Source: K189A clade bacterium (lineage in GTDB: Bacteria > Pseudomonadota > Gammaproteobacteria > Pseudomonadales > Azotimanducaceae). From it: 45,307 bases of DNA. The notes below the pieces were generated by a model. The model searched no databases. It was not told the origin of the DNA and saw only the letters and a program-made list of their open reading frames with translations. Shown piece after piece: positions 7,669 through 15,521 of the stretch. The DNA lies in the NCBI GenBank assembly GCA_902613475.1, contig CACMHG010000015.1, forward strand, positions 1 through 45,307. Reading direction: 5' to 3'. The position numbers were made by a program, and so were the translations under genes. Position 1 is the stretch's first letter; each line of letters starts with the position of its first letter.

Positions 7669-9303
7669 TTAGCCCTGCCCGTGACGGAGCACTTCACCAG
7701 CTCGCGTGCCGGTTAGCTCCCCATTTCGTACGCTAACGGCTCCGTTAACAATGGTCGCCTTGAAACCACGCGATTTTTGAATAAAGCGGGGTGCGCCATT
7801 GGGAAAGTCGTGAACCAAGGTAGGCTGCAGCTCGCAGACTTCATCTGCATCGAATACGTTGACGTCAGCCTTCATGCCCACGGACAAGACACCGCGATCG
7901 TTCAGGCCTAGAACCTTCGCCGGACCACTGGTCATTTTTTCAACGGCTTGTTCTATGGAGAATGTGCCGGTTTCACGATGCCAGTAGGACAGTATAAAGG
8001 TCGACCAACCCGCATCCATGATTTGCGACACATGCGCGCCAGCGTCGCCGAGGCCGGGGTAGATATGACTGGACTTGGTGAGCAGGTCCTTCAGCTCGTC
8101 CATATCTTTTTGGAACATATGCCAGTTAAACAGCGCGCGGCCTTGGGTTTCTCGAGATAGGCGCAGTAATGTCTCGGCCCAATGCTCGCCTGCTTCCTCG
8201 GCCATTTCTTTAACGCTGCGCTTTTCGGTGTAGTTGGGTTTTTCATCGGCGCCCAGATAATACTGCTCACCAATCAGCTTGCTGGCCTCGGATGCTTCGG
8301 CCTCTGCCACCAGCTCAGCGCAAAAATCCGCGTCTTCAATCAGCTCAAGGCGCTGGGCGAAATCCGCTTCGTTCAGCTGCTTCCAAGCTTTGCCCCGAAT
8401 CATGAAACGTGTCGATAAACCAAAGAGTAGACCGGAACTGCGCACGTGAGTGATCGCAGTCACGTCGCGGCCCTCTGAAAACTCTTCAAGCCACTGCGCA
8501 CTCTTGGCACCAGCGCCGGGTTCCGCCTTTGTGCCGAAACTGAACAGCAAACGGCTGCCGGCATCAGCAATCGCTTCCATCACATCTTGGGTTGCGCCCA
8601 CGGCCTGCATCAAGCCATTGCGCTGGGCAACGGCCTTGGAAATTACCGCTAGTTCCTCAGGATCTGCAAAGGTACCGGGTATGGAACGTCCGTCCGGGGC
8701 TTTATGCGGCTCAAAGCGATTTGTCGAAAAGCCAAAGGCACCGCTTTCCAGGGACTTCGCCACGATCTCAGCCATCTGCTCCTTCTCTTCGTCGCTGGCC
8801 TGATCCGCAAAGGATCGGTCACCCATGACGTAGTAACGGATCGCACTGTGACCAACCAAACCAGCAACATTGATCGCCGTTGGCTTTTCTGAGATGGAGC
8901 TCAAGTATTCGCCATATTGCTCCCAGTCCCATGGCAGACCGGACATGATCGCTTCCCGCGGAATGTCCTCAACGGTCTCCATCATGGAAGCCAAAAACTC
9001 TCGATCTTGTGGCTTACAGGGAGCGAACGTGACGCCGCAGTTGCCAATAAGCGCCGTGGTCACCCCGTGCCAGCTAACTGGCGTCATGTCCGGGTCCCAG
9101 CCGATTTGCGCATCAAGGTGGGTATGTGTGTCGATAAATCCTGGCGTAACCATCTGGCCTGTGGCGTCGATGACTTCTTTTGCGTCGCCATCAACCTGGC
9201 CCATTGCCGCGATCACTCCGTCCTTGATCGCCAAATCACCTAGCACCGGTTCAGTGCCGGTACCATCAACTAAGGATCCGCCGCGTATAATAATGTCGTA
9301 CAT
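7669..9303 (-). CDS. N-acyl-D-amino-acid deacylase (D-aminoacylase) family amidohydrolase
   Basis: 544 residues from the ATG at 9303 with GGGAGGAGG upstream. The N-terminal beta-domain leads into P-G-F-I-D-T-H-T-H-L-D (residues about 54-64), the paired metal-binding histidines. G-N-C-G-V-T-F-A-P-C follows at about 88-97, a segment with the conserved cysteine of D-aminoacylases. Near the C-terminus is G-L-G-D-A-G-A-H-V. The length is normal for the family, which hydrolyses N-acyl-D-amino acids and related amides in the cytoplasm. It is upstream of the carboxylase and selenoprotein genes on the same strand, but a 141-base gap with a hairpin separates them, so co-transcription is possible, not certain. 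The substrate cannot be deduced; a related cyclic or acyl amide is equally possible. Confidence 0.85.
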   Translation of the reverse strand: MYDIIIRGGSLVDGTGTEPVLGDLAIKDGVIAAMGQVDGDAKEVIDATGQMVTPGFIDTHTHLDAQIGWDPDMTPVSWHGVTTALIGNCGVTFAPCKPQDREFLASMMETVEDIPREAIMSGLPWDWEQYGEYLSSISEKPTAINVAGLVGHSAIRYYVMGDRSFADQASDEEKEQMAEIVAKSLESGAFGFSTNRFEPHKAPDGRSIPGTFADPEELAVISKAVAQRNGLMQAVGATQDVMEAIADAGSRLLFSFGTKAEPGAGAKSAQWLEEFSEGRDVTAITHVRSSGLLFGLSTRFMIRGKAWKQLNEADFAQRLELIEDADFCAELVAEAEASEASKLIGEQYYLGADEKPNYTEKRSVKEMAEEAGEHWAETLLRLSRETQGRALFNWHMFQKDMDELKDLLTKSSHIYPGLGDAGAHVSQIMDAGWSTFILSYWHRETGTFSIEQAVEKMTSGPAKVLGLNDRGVLSVGMKADVNVFDADEVCELQPTLVHDFPNGAPRFIQKSRGFKATIVNGAVSVRNGELTGTRAGEVLRHGQG

Positions 9304-9354
9304 TTTGCCTCCTCCCGCTTGTACACGTTTTTCTTCTTGCGCTAAGTATGTGAC

Positions 9355-9388
9355 AAAAAAACGCGGTCTGCGAGTCTTTGCAGATCGC
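9355..9388 (-). terminator. Intrinsic terminator downstream of phosphoribosyltransferase gene
   Basis: On the minus strand a 9-bp stem (GCGATCTGC with GCAGACCGC, one G-U or A-C type position) and an 8-base loop are followed by G and seven T (9361-9355). It sits 67 bases past the stop of the 9456-10034 gene and insulates it from the amidohydrolase gene, which starts at 9303. Confidence 0.8.
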
Positions 9389-9455
9389 TAAATTTATTGC
9401 GGATGGCGCGTAAAGAAATGGTCTCAAACGCTGCGCAATCGAGGCGAGCGCCCTG

Positions 9456-10034
9456 CTAAGGGTTAGCCAACAATGCGTTTAGCTCAGGTTTGTGTTCGCG
9501 GAGCTCATCTGAGGACAAACCGCTCAATTCGTAAGGGAGGACAATCCATCGATCAGTCTCATTGAGGAAGTAATCGAGCTGCGAGGCGTCTGACAAGGCG
9601 TGCTTCCACAGCGTTGCTACGCGCACTTCTGTCGGCATGTTACGCCGTAGTCCCAAACGCAGCTGATCGACCACGGCGCGAGTGTGCCTGCCACTGCGAA
9701 ACACATCATCAACAATCAACAGCCTATCATCTGCTGTAAGTGTTTCCAGCGCATAGCTCTTACCATGCACACGGATGCCTTCAAATCGGCGCATGGATTG
9801 CTCGTATTGTTCTCGGCCACTGTAGGAGGTTCGAATCGTGGTGTGTTCGGTGGGAACGCCTAGGTAAGCAAAACATTCCTGAACAACTAGCGCAACAGCG
9901 CTGCCACCGCGCCACAGCCCGACGATAAACGTCGGCTCAAAGCCATCAGCAAAAATCTTTTCGCCTAATCGATATGAGTCGAGGATGTGAGACTGCTCGT
10001 CTACAAAGACTTTTTGATCGCCTGTGTCATTCAT
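9456..10034 (-). CDS. Phosphoribosyltransferase family protein, diverged PRPP loop
   Basis: 192 residues. The PRPP-binding motif of type I phosphoribosyltransferases is at residues 105-118 (L-L-I-V-D-D-V-F-R-S-G-R-H-T). In the canonical form the positions after V-D-D-x-x are D/E, then T/S, then G; here Arg113 replaces the acid. A conserved L-W-R-G-G segment is at 40-44. The protein is clearly paralogous to its divergent neighbour at 10063, including the shared G-F-x-P-[ST]-F-I segment. Members near purine genes are usually purine-base phosphoribosyltransferases (base plus PRPP to nucleotide), which fits the purine cluster beyond. The altered loop could mean weakened catalysis or a regulatory role. 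An intrinsic terminator lies just downstream. Confidence 0.85.
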   Translation of the reverse strand: MNDTGDQKVFVDEQSHILDSYRLGEKIFADGFEPTFIVGLWRGGSAVALVVQECFAYLGVPTEHTTIRTSYSGREQYEQSMRRFEGIRVHGKSYALETLTADDRLLIVDDVFRSGRHTRAVVDQLRLGLRRNMPTEVRVATLWKHALSDASQLDYFLNETDRWIVLPYELSGLSSDELREHKPELNALLANP

Positions 10035-10062
10035 TCGATTATCGTCATGAGTTTGTCGTATT

Positions 10063-10698
10063 ATGTTCGAGGATCCTTTGTCCCAAACGTCCTTACTGTC
10101 GCAGCCACGATTTATGACTTACAAGCACTATCTTGACGCCAATGAGTTGCTTAATGACTCGTTTCGCCTCGCCCATAGAGTGTATCAAAGCGGTTTCAGG
10201 CCGTCTTTTATTATGGCGCTGTGGCGAGGCGGCGCACCCATCGGGCTGCCCGTGCAGGAATACTTTGCCGTCAAAGGCATTCCGACGGATCATATTTTAA
10301 TCCGCACCAGCTCATACAGCGGTATCGATAAACAATCGCGGGATGTTCGAATTTTTGGCCTGAGTTATTTAGTGAAACGTCTGTCTGCCGACGACAGAGT
10401 ACTGATCGTAGACGATGTCTATGACACTGGCCGAACGATTCATACCATTAAGAAGGCGATGGCGGAGAGCCTGAAGCTCAACATGCCTACGGATATTCGC
10501 GTCGCCGTTCCCTACTACAAGCCGACCCGTAACGAGACCGATGAGGAACCCGACTACTTTTTGCACGAGAGTGACGAGTGGCTCGTTTACCCTCACTCCA
10601 TCGAAGGACTGAGTCCCGAAGAGATTCGCGAGAACAAACCCGACATATACGACATTCTCTCCAAACATATTGCGGCGCCATCGCCTAAAGACTCCTAA
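10063..10698 (+). CDS. Purine-type phosphoribosyltransferase
   Basis: 211 residues from the ATG at 10063; an ATG at 10114 (residue 18) is the alternative and aligns better with the paralogue's start. Neither has a clear ribosome site. The canonical PRPP loop V-L-I-V-D-D-V-Y-D-T-G-R-T-I is at residues 113-126, and L-W-R-G-G at 53-57. It is head to head with its paralogue at 9456-10034, with only 28 bases between the two start codons, so the promoters must overlap each other's leader or gene. By family the enzyme joins a purine base to PRPP in the cytoplasm (hypoxanthine, xanthine or guanine; not distinguishable here). It stands at the edge of the purine breakdown cluster, where it would send bases to salvage. 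Confidence 0.87.
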   Translation: MFEDPLSQTSLLSQPRFMTYKHYLDANELLNDSFRLAHRVYQSGFRPSFIMALWRGGAPIGLPVQEYFAVKGIPTDHILIRTSSYSGIDKQSRDVRIFGLSYLVKRLSADDRVLIVDDVYDTGRTIHTIKKAMAESLKLNMPTDIRVAVPYYKPTRNETDEEPDYFLHESDEWLVYPHSIEGLSPEEIRENKPDIYDILSKHIAAPSPKDS

Positions 10699-10701
10699 GT
10701 A

Positions 10702-10727
10702 GTCGCAAAGCCAAAAAAGGCTGCGAC
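10702..10727 (+). terminator. Stem-loop after phosphoribosyltransferase gene
   Basis: GTCGC (10702-10706) and AGCC (10709-10712) pair with GGCT and GCGAC (10719-10727) around a six-A loop, with a two-A bulge. It begins four bases after the stop codon. There is no T-run, so it may be a 3' protective hairpin and not a true intrinsic terminator. Confidence 0.4.
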
Positions 10728-10779
10728 GGCGTTATCAATATATCTCGAAACCCAAAACCGACCTAACCTAGGAGGCTAA

Positions 10780-11073
10780 ATGACAACCTACGTTGTCGTG
10801 GATAACGATATACACAACCCCGATGAGTACGCCAAATACCTCGCGCTAATCACCCCAACCGTCGAGCAATTTGGTGGCACATATGTCATCAGGGCCGGCG
10901 AGATTCTGTTCGCCGACACGGACTGGCGGCCAGATCGAATGGTTGTCATCGCTTTTTCTAAAGAAGAAAACGCCTTGGCTTGGGTAACCTCACCGGAGGT
11001 GACGCCCATTCACGATATGCGGCGGGCAAACGCAAGCTCTAAGCTCATTGTGATCAGGGGCGTTGATGAATAG
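10780..11073 (+). CDS. DUF1330 family small protein
   Basis: 97 residues with a strong ribosome site (TAGGAGG, five bases before the ATG). The pattern Y-V-V-V-D-x-D-I-x-x-P-x-x-Y-x-x-Y at the start and the R-x-x-V-V-I-x-F segment near residue 50 match the DUF1330 family, predicted dimeric alpha-beta barrels of unknown activity. It follows the phosphoribosyltransferase gene by 81 bases with a stem-loop between, and faces the allantoate amidohydrolase gene tail to tail with 15 bases between the stops. A role in the purine pathway is possible from position only. Confidence 0.8.
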   Translation: MTTYVVVDNDIHNPDEYAKYLALITPTVEQFGGTYVIRAGEILFADTDWRPDRMVVIAFSKEENALAWVTSPEVTPIHDMRRANASSKLIVIRGVDE

Positions 11074-11088
11074 CTCAGGGCATTCGCA

Positions 11089-12363
11089 TTAAATAGGAGC
11101 TGCTACATCCGCATCTGCACAGACCGCTCTAGTGAGCACGTCGAGTGCAACTGCTGCGTCGTTCGTCGTAATCGACTCATCTGGGTGGTGGCTAATACCC
11201 TCTTTACAGCGCACAAAAAGCATGCCCATCGGCGTAAAACCGGCCATTGCCATGGCATCGTGACCCGCACCGCTGGCGAGCGAATTGACCTCGATTCCGG
11301 CATCACGCATCGCATGCTCAAAGAGACGCTGCCAACGACTATCACAAGCGGCTGCATCCGCACTGTGGATCTCGATACTGTCGATATTCAATCCGCGCTT
11401 ACGGCAGTGCGAGCGCATAGCCGCCATCAACCAATCCAGCGCGCGGTCACGCAGACGATCTCTCGCGCTTCTAATGTCCAGCAAAAACTGCACGCTGCCT
11501 GGAATTACGTTGGCTGCCCCGGGTGCGCACGATATGTCTCCAACGGTTGCGAGCACATTGAAACGCTTTGTCGCCTCTTCTACCAAAGCGATACATTGAC
11601 TGGCTCCCAGCAGGGCATCCTTGCGCATAGACATGGGCACGGTACCGGCATGGCCTGCCTTTCCTTCGACCACTAGGCTAAATCGGCGTGCACCTGAGAT
11701 GTCAGTCACCACCCCTACTGGCAGGTCGCGGGATTCAAGCACCGGACCTTGTTCTATGTGCACTTCCAAAAAACCCCGCACCGACGCCGGATCCAGCGCC
11801 GCAGTACTGGCTTGACTGATCGACAGACCAAAATTTTGCATGGCTTGAGTGAGGCTAATGCCATCGGTATCGGTCAATTCAGCCCAGCTGTCTTGCCACT
11901 TACCGCTGATCGCTAAGCTGCCGAGCAGGGTTGCACCGAACCTAACACCTTCTTCATCACAGAAACCCACAACGTCTAAGTTGAACGGCAGGTCGGTACC
12001 ACTGGCAGCGAGCAGGCCACACAGCTCAATGCCCAGCAGAACGCCAAGAGTGCCGTCGTATTTTCCTGCGTTAACAATACTATCGAGATGTGAGCCAACG
12101 ATGAGGGTAGGGGCCGAGTTGTCACTGCTGGCATAGCGACCCCAGATGTTGCCGACAGCATCTTGCCAAGTACTCATCCTCGCTTCGCGCATCCACCCCT
12201 GGACCATGTCGTTGGCTTTGGCATGCGCTGGACTGAGATAAGTTCGCTCAATAGAACCTGGGGTTGCGGAGAGCGACGCGAGAATGTCGCACCGCTGCAT
12301 TACCCTTATGGCCGCCACCGCCACGACATCACAAACTTGGCCTTGGTTTTTTGGGCTGCGCAT
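11089..12363 (-). CDS. allC: Allantoate amidohydrolase (M20 / N-carbamoyl-amino-acid hydrolase family)
   Basis: 424 residues from the ATG at 12363, three bases after the aminotransferase stop; an ATG at 12300 (residue 22) is the alternative, but residues upstream of it (R-V-M-Q-R-C-D) look like the family N-terminus. Metal-site motifs are present: G-S-H-L-D-S (about 91-96), D-E-E-G-V-R-F-G (about 134-141) and H-I-E-Q-G-P (about 203-208). The family includes allantoate amidohydrolase, ureidoglycolate/ureidoglycine enzymes and carbamoyl-amino-acid hydrolases. Placement in one operon with ureidoglycine aminotransferase and HpxW, opposite allantoinase, argues for allantoate to (S)-ureidoglycine, CO2 and ammonia. 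It acts in the cytoplasm. Confidence 0.85.
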   Translation of the reverse strand: MRSPKNQGQVCDVVAVAAIRVMQRCDILASLSATPGSIERTYLSPAHAKANDMVQGWMREARMSTWQDAVGNIWGRYASSDNSAPTLIVGSHLDSIVNAGKYDGTLGVLLGIELCGLLAASGTDLPFNLDVVGFCDEEGVRFGATLLGSLAISGKWQDSWAELTDTDGISLTQAMQNFGLSISQASTAALDPASVRGFLEVHIEQGPVLESRDLPVGVVTDISGARRFSLVVEGKAGHAGTVPMSMRKDALLGASQCIALVEEATKRFNVLATVGDISCAPGAANVIPGSVQFLLDIRSARDRLRDRALDWLMAAMRSHCRKRGLNIDSIEIHSADAAACDSRWQRLFEHAMRDAGIEVNSLASGAGHDAMAMAGFTPMGMLFVRCKEGISHHPDESITTNDAAVALDVLTRAVCADADVAAPI

Positions 12364-12366
12364 CGT

Positions 12367-13596
12367 CTAAGAGGTCTGCGCGGCTGCGTAGGTTTTCTTC
12401 GCCGCTGCGACTGCCGCGCCAGGTTGCATACCGTGTTGCGAGCTGATCAAACACTGCTCTAAACAGGCGAGGGTTTTCAGCACTGCATCTGGGCGCGCGT
12501 TGTAGCCCATGGTGCCAATGCGCCAAATAATGCCATCCAACGGCCCAAAGGAAGTGCCAATTTCAATGCCGTAGTCATGCAGCATGTCGTGGCGAACTAG
12601 GGCGCCGTTGACCTGCTCGGGTATGTAAACGCCGACCACATTGTTCATGCGGTTTTGTTGATCGCCATAAAGCTGCAGGTTCATGGCGAGCAGGCCCTCG
12701 GCCAGCGCACGACCATTGAGTTCATGGCGCGCAATGGCATTGTCCAAACCCTCTTCGAGCAATATGCGCGCACATTCGAGCGAGCCGTAAAGCATGGAGG
12801 TTGCTTCGGTATGGTGGTTGAGCCGCTCAGGCCCCCAATAGTCCATGATCATCGCAAGATCAAAATAATTGGAGGCAATTCTCAGTCCATTGCCTTCTCG
12901 ATGATTCTGAGTTTTGATGCCCGCCTCAACATGTCGCCGCGCCTTTATAATGTCCACAGCGTGCTCGCCTAGGGTAATTGGCGCGCTGCCCGAAGGACCG
13001 CCCAAGCACTTTTGCAAACCCACTGTCACGACCTCTAAGCCCCAGTCGTCAGTTTGCAGCGCATTGCCGCCGATGGACGCAGTCGCGTCGCAGTACAAAA
13101 TCACACCGGCCTCACGACACAGCGCCCCGATGTCGGTCAATGGCTGCAACATCGTCGTGGATGTATCGCCCTGCACAATCGCCAAGACTTTCGGCTGGGT
13201 TTCGCGAATGGCATCGGCGATTTGTTGGGGGTCAAACACCGTGCCCCAGGGCACTTCGATAGTTTCTACGTTGGCACCACAACGGCTGGCAATTTCTTTC
13301 AGCAAATATCCAAAGCGACCGAAAATCGGCACCAGTACTGTGTCACCGGGTTCCACCAGCGACACCATTGATGCTTCTATGGCACCTCTGGAGGTTGAAT
13401 TAACCAGGAACGTCCACTGATTGTCGGTACAAAATACCTCCCGGTACGAGGCCATGGTGAGGTCCATGCAAGCGGTCATACTCGGATCAAACTGTCCGAT
13501 CAATTGGCTGGACATGGCTTGCAAAACTCGCGGGTCTGCATCGATCGGACCGGGGCCCATGAGCAGGCGCGGCGGTGGTAGATAGGGAGCTGTCAC
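12367..13596 (-). CDS. pucG: (S)-ureidoglycine-glyoxylate aminotransferase
   Basis: 409 residues of a class V aminotransferase. The GTG start at 13596 is chosen because AGGA lies about ten bases upstream, overlapping the hpxW stop; the gap to hpxW is seven bases. PLP features are visible: C-D-A-T-A-S-I-G-G with Asp170, and G-L-Q-K-C-L-G-G-P-S-G with the Schiff-base Lys196. The N-terminal L-M-G-P-G-P segment is typical of the alanine/serine-glyoxylate group. In that group PucG transfers the amino group of ureidoglycine to glyoxylate, giving oxalurate and glycine. The operon with allC and hpxW selects this function over serine-glyoxylate aminotransferase. Glyoxylate must be supplied from elsewhere, since no ureidoglycolate lyase is in the window. 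The tail after about residue 390 is alanine-rich. Confidence 0.85.
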   Translation of the reverse strand: MTAPYLPPPRLLMGPGPIDADPRVLQAMSSQLIGQFDPSMTACMDLTMASYREVFCTDNQWTFLVNSTSRGAIEASMVSLVEPGDTVLVPIFGRFGYLLKEIASRCGANVETIEVPWGTVFDPQQIADAIRETQPKVLAIVQGDTSTTMLQPLTDIGALCREAGVILYCDATASIGGNALQTDDWGLEVVTVGLQKCLGGPSGSAPITLGEHAVDIIKARRHVEAGIKTQNHREGNGLRIASNYFDLAMIMDYWGPERLNHHTEATSMLYGSLECARILLEEGLDNAIARHELNGRALAEGLLAMNLQLYGDQQNRMNNVVGVYIPEQVNGALVRHDMLHDYGIEIGTSFGPLDGIIWRIGTMGYNARPDAVLKTLACLEQCLISSQHGMQPGAAVAAAKKTYAAAQTS

Positions 13597-13603
13597 AATT
13601 TAT

Positions 13604-15190
13604 TTATCCTGATGTCAGTGCTAAGCCGTCGCTGCGCGGATCGGTGGCGGCGTCGGCGCCGCCGTCGGCCGTGGCTTTGACCATACCCGCGTGGCCCATT
13701 GCCTCATTACGAGAGGGAACCATGGTGATGCTATGCCCTCGGCTTTCAAGTGCAGCAACAATGTCTGCGTCTAAGTCGTTTTCGATCTTAAGGCCGTGGT
13801 CCTCATCACCCCAGGTTCGTCCGAGCAACCAGCGGGGCCGGCTGACAGCGCCAGCGAGGCTTTGTTGCCTGTATCGGTGACGCATCATTAGTGCCGCCTG
13901 AGTTTGAGGTTGACCTTCGCCGCCCATGGTGCCGAAGGCGATGCGCTCGCCGCTGCGGTCGATCAGCAACGAAGGGTTGAGTGTATGAAACGGTTTGCGC
14001 CTCGGCGCCAGTTGCCTAATGCCCTGTACGAGAGAAAAGCTCGACCCTCGGTTATTCCAAACCAAACCGTACTGCGGCACAACAACACCGGAACCAAATT
14101 CCCAGTACAAGCTTTGAATAAAGCTGACCATAGTCCCGTCAGCATCCTTTGCGCCCATCCAAACCGTATCGCCACCCTGGGCCAGTCGCGGCCACTGCGC
14201 CACGCCTTGAAGATCAATCTCCGCAGCAATTCGGGCAACAGACGCAGCAGACAACTGCTTCTGTAAATCTACCGGCACCTGGGAGGGGTCAGCGATCCAC
14301 TGTTCACGCAGCGCAAAAACATGCTTAGTAATTTCAATCAGTGCATGAATGCTCTCGGCCTCAGGCCAATCGGCTTTTGCCAAACGGTCATAGCAGGCCA
14401 TCAGCAGCAGCGACGCAAATCCCTGTGTGGGTGCCGGTAGGTTAAATATCTCAGCGCCATCGATCGATACCTCTAGTGGCGTCACGATTTGGGCTTGGTA
14501 ATTCGTAAAGTCGTCAAGGCTGATGGGCGATCCGCAATCTGACAAATGTTGCGCCAAACCCTCTGCAACTTGACCACGGTAGAAGCTTTGCAGACCGTGC
14601 TCTGCAAGCAGCTTTAGCAGACCAGCCAAAGCTGAGTTGCGGAATGTTTCGCCCGGTCGCACAGGACTGCCATGCCGAGTGAATACGCGCTGATAATCGT
14701 TAGCGCCTCGCAATTCATCGGCAACTTTCTGCGATGCCGCCGCAAGACTGTCCGTTACCACGATGCCGTCCTGTGCCCGCTTTATTGCAGCGGCTAACAG
14801 TTCGGCAACGGGCATTACCTGCTCAGCAGGGTTTTTCACCGACCAGGTGTCTTGCGCTAACTGCCAACCCGCAACGGTACCTGCCATAGTTAATGCTGCA
14901 GGGGCGCCTCGAGCCGGTATGGTTTGCAGCGAGCGCTGGGCATACCAATCTAGGCTGGCTGCGGTGGCTGCGGTGCCGCAGGCATCGATGGCCCAAGGTT
15001 TCTGACCAGGCTGGTGTACGAGCCAAAAGCCGTCACCGCCCAAACCATTCATGTGTGGGTAGGCGACTGCGATCATCGCCGCCGCCGCGATCATCGCGTC
15101 CACGGCATTACCGCCATGCTGCAGTACGTCCATGCCTGCTCGGGTGGCCAAAAAATGCGGTGATGTGAAAGCGAAGGCTTGTTTGGTCAT
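13604..15190 (-). CDS. hpxW: Oxamate amidohydrolase proenzyme (gamma-glutamyltransferase fold)
   Basis: 528 residues, an Ntn-hydrolase of the gamma-glutamyltransferase superfamily. Autocleavage is expected before Thr342 in G-G-D-T-V-W-M-G, giving an alpha part (1-341) and a beta part (342-528) with Thr342 as nucleophile. N-H-G-G-N-A-V-D-A-like sequence at 25-32 and the F-I-Q-S-L-Y-W-E-F-G-S-G segment at 357-368 match the HpxW type. No signal peptide is present, unlike true periplasmic gamma-glutamyltransferases. Klebsiella HpxW turns oxamate into oxalate and ammonia at the end of urate breakdown. First gene of the operon hpxW-pucG-allC, it reads away from puuE across a 331-base divergent region. 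The start codon lacks a good ribosome site. Confidence 0.82.
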   Translation of the reverse strand: MTKQAFAFTSPHFLATRAGMDVLQHGGNAVDAMIAAAAMIAVAYPHMNGLGGDGFWLVHQPGQKPWAIDACGTAATAASLDWYAQRSLQTIPARGAPAALTMAGTVAGWQLAQDTWSVKNPAEQVMPVAELLAAAIKRAQDGIVVTDSLAAASQKVADELRGANDYQRVFTRHGSPVRPGETFRNSALAGLLKLLAEHGLQSFYRGQVAEGLAQHLSDCGSPISLDDFTNYQAQIVTPLEVSIDGAEIFNLPAPTQGFASLLLMACYDRLAKADWPEAESIHALIEITKHVFALREQWIADPSQVPVDLQKQLSAASVARIAAEIDLQGVAQWPRLAQGGDTVWMGAKDADGTMVSFIQSLYWEFGSGVVVPQYGLVWNNRGSSFSLVQGIRQLAPRRKPFHTLNPSLLIDRSGERIAFGTMGGEGQPQTQAALMMRHRYRQQSLAGAVSRPRWLLGRTWGDEDHGLKIENDLDADIVAALESRGHSITMVPSRNEAMGHAGMVKATADGGADAATDPRSDGLALTSG

Positions 15191-15521
15191 GGTTGTTCAA
15201 ATGCCTAATGCTAAATGGCGCGGTGCAGCTCTCGCCTGTCCGAGCCGATAAGTCCAGACCCCAGATTAGGCGCCCAAACAATGGAAAAGCAAACGCTGTG
15301 CCATGCTATCAACCCATTCAGTGGGCGCCTATAAGGTTTTCGGCGCCCTGAATTAGTGCGCGCCGGGCGATCCGGTGTAACGGCATGCCGCGACAACTGT
15401 CGTCCTATCCTCTGCAGGCCTATGCGAGCCCGTGCGGGTTATTGATCTAATGCCCAGTCGTCGTTGTGTTTGCTGGCGGTTTTTGCTTTGTTGAGCATAA
15501 CTTCGCCAACAGGAGATTTTT
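15191..15521. promoter_or_regulatory. Divergent regulatory region hpxW / puuE with three GGCGCCC elements
   Basis: 331 bases with no gene. GGCGCCC occurs at 15269-15275 (plus), 15323-15329 (minus) and 15342-15348 (plus), each preceded on its own strand by a TT-containing A/T segment. The first two form a perfect 10-bp inverted repeat, TAGGCGCCCA (15267-15276) with TGGGCGCCTA (15322-15331), 55 bases centre to centre. A second, short palindrome CGACA-AC-TGTCG is at 15391-15402, and a CCCG-TG-CGGG hairpin at 15429-15438. The arrangement looks like paired operators for a shared regulator, but no regulator gene is in the window. No convincing -35/-10 pair was identified. Confidence 0.45.
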
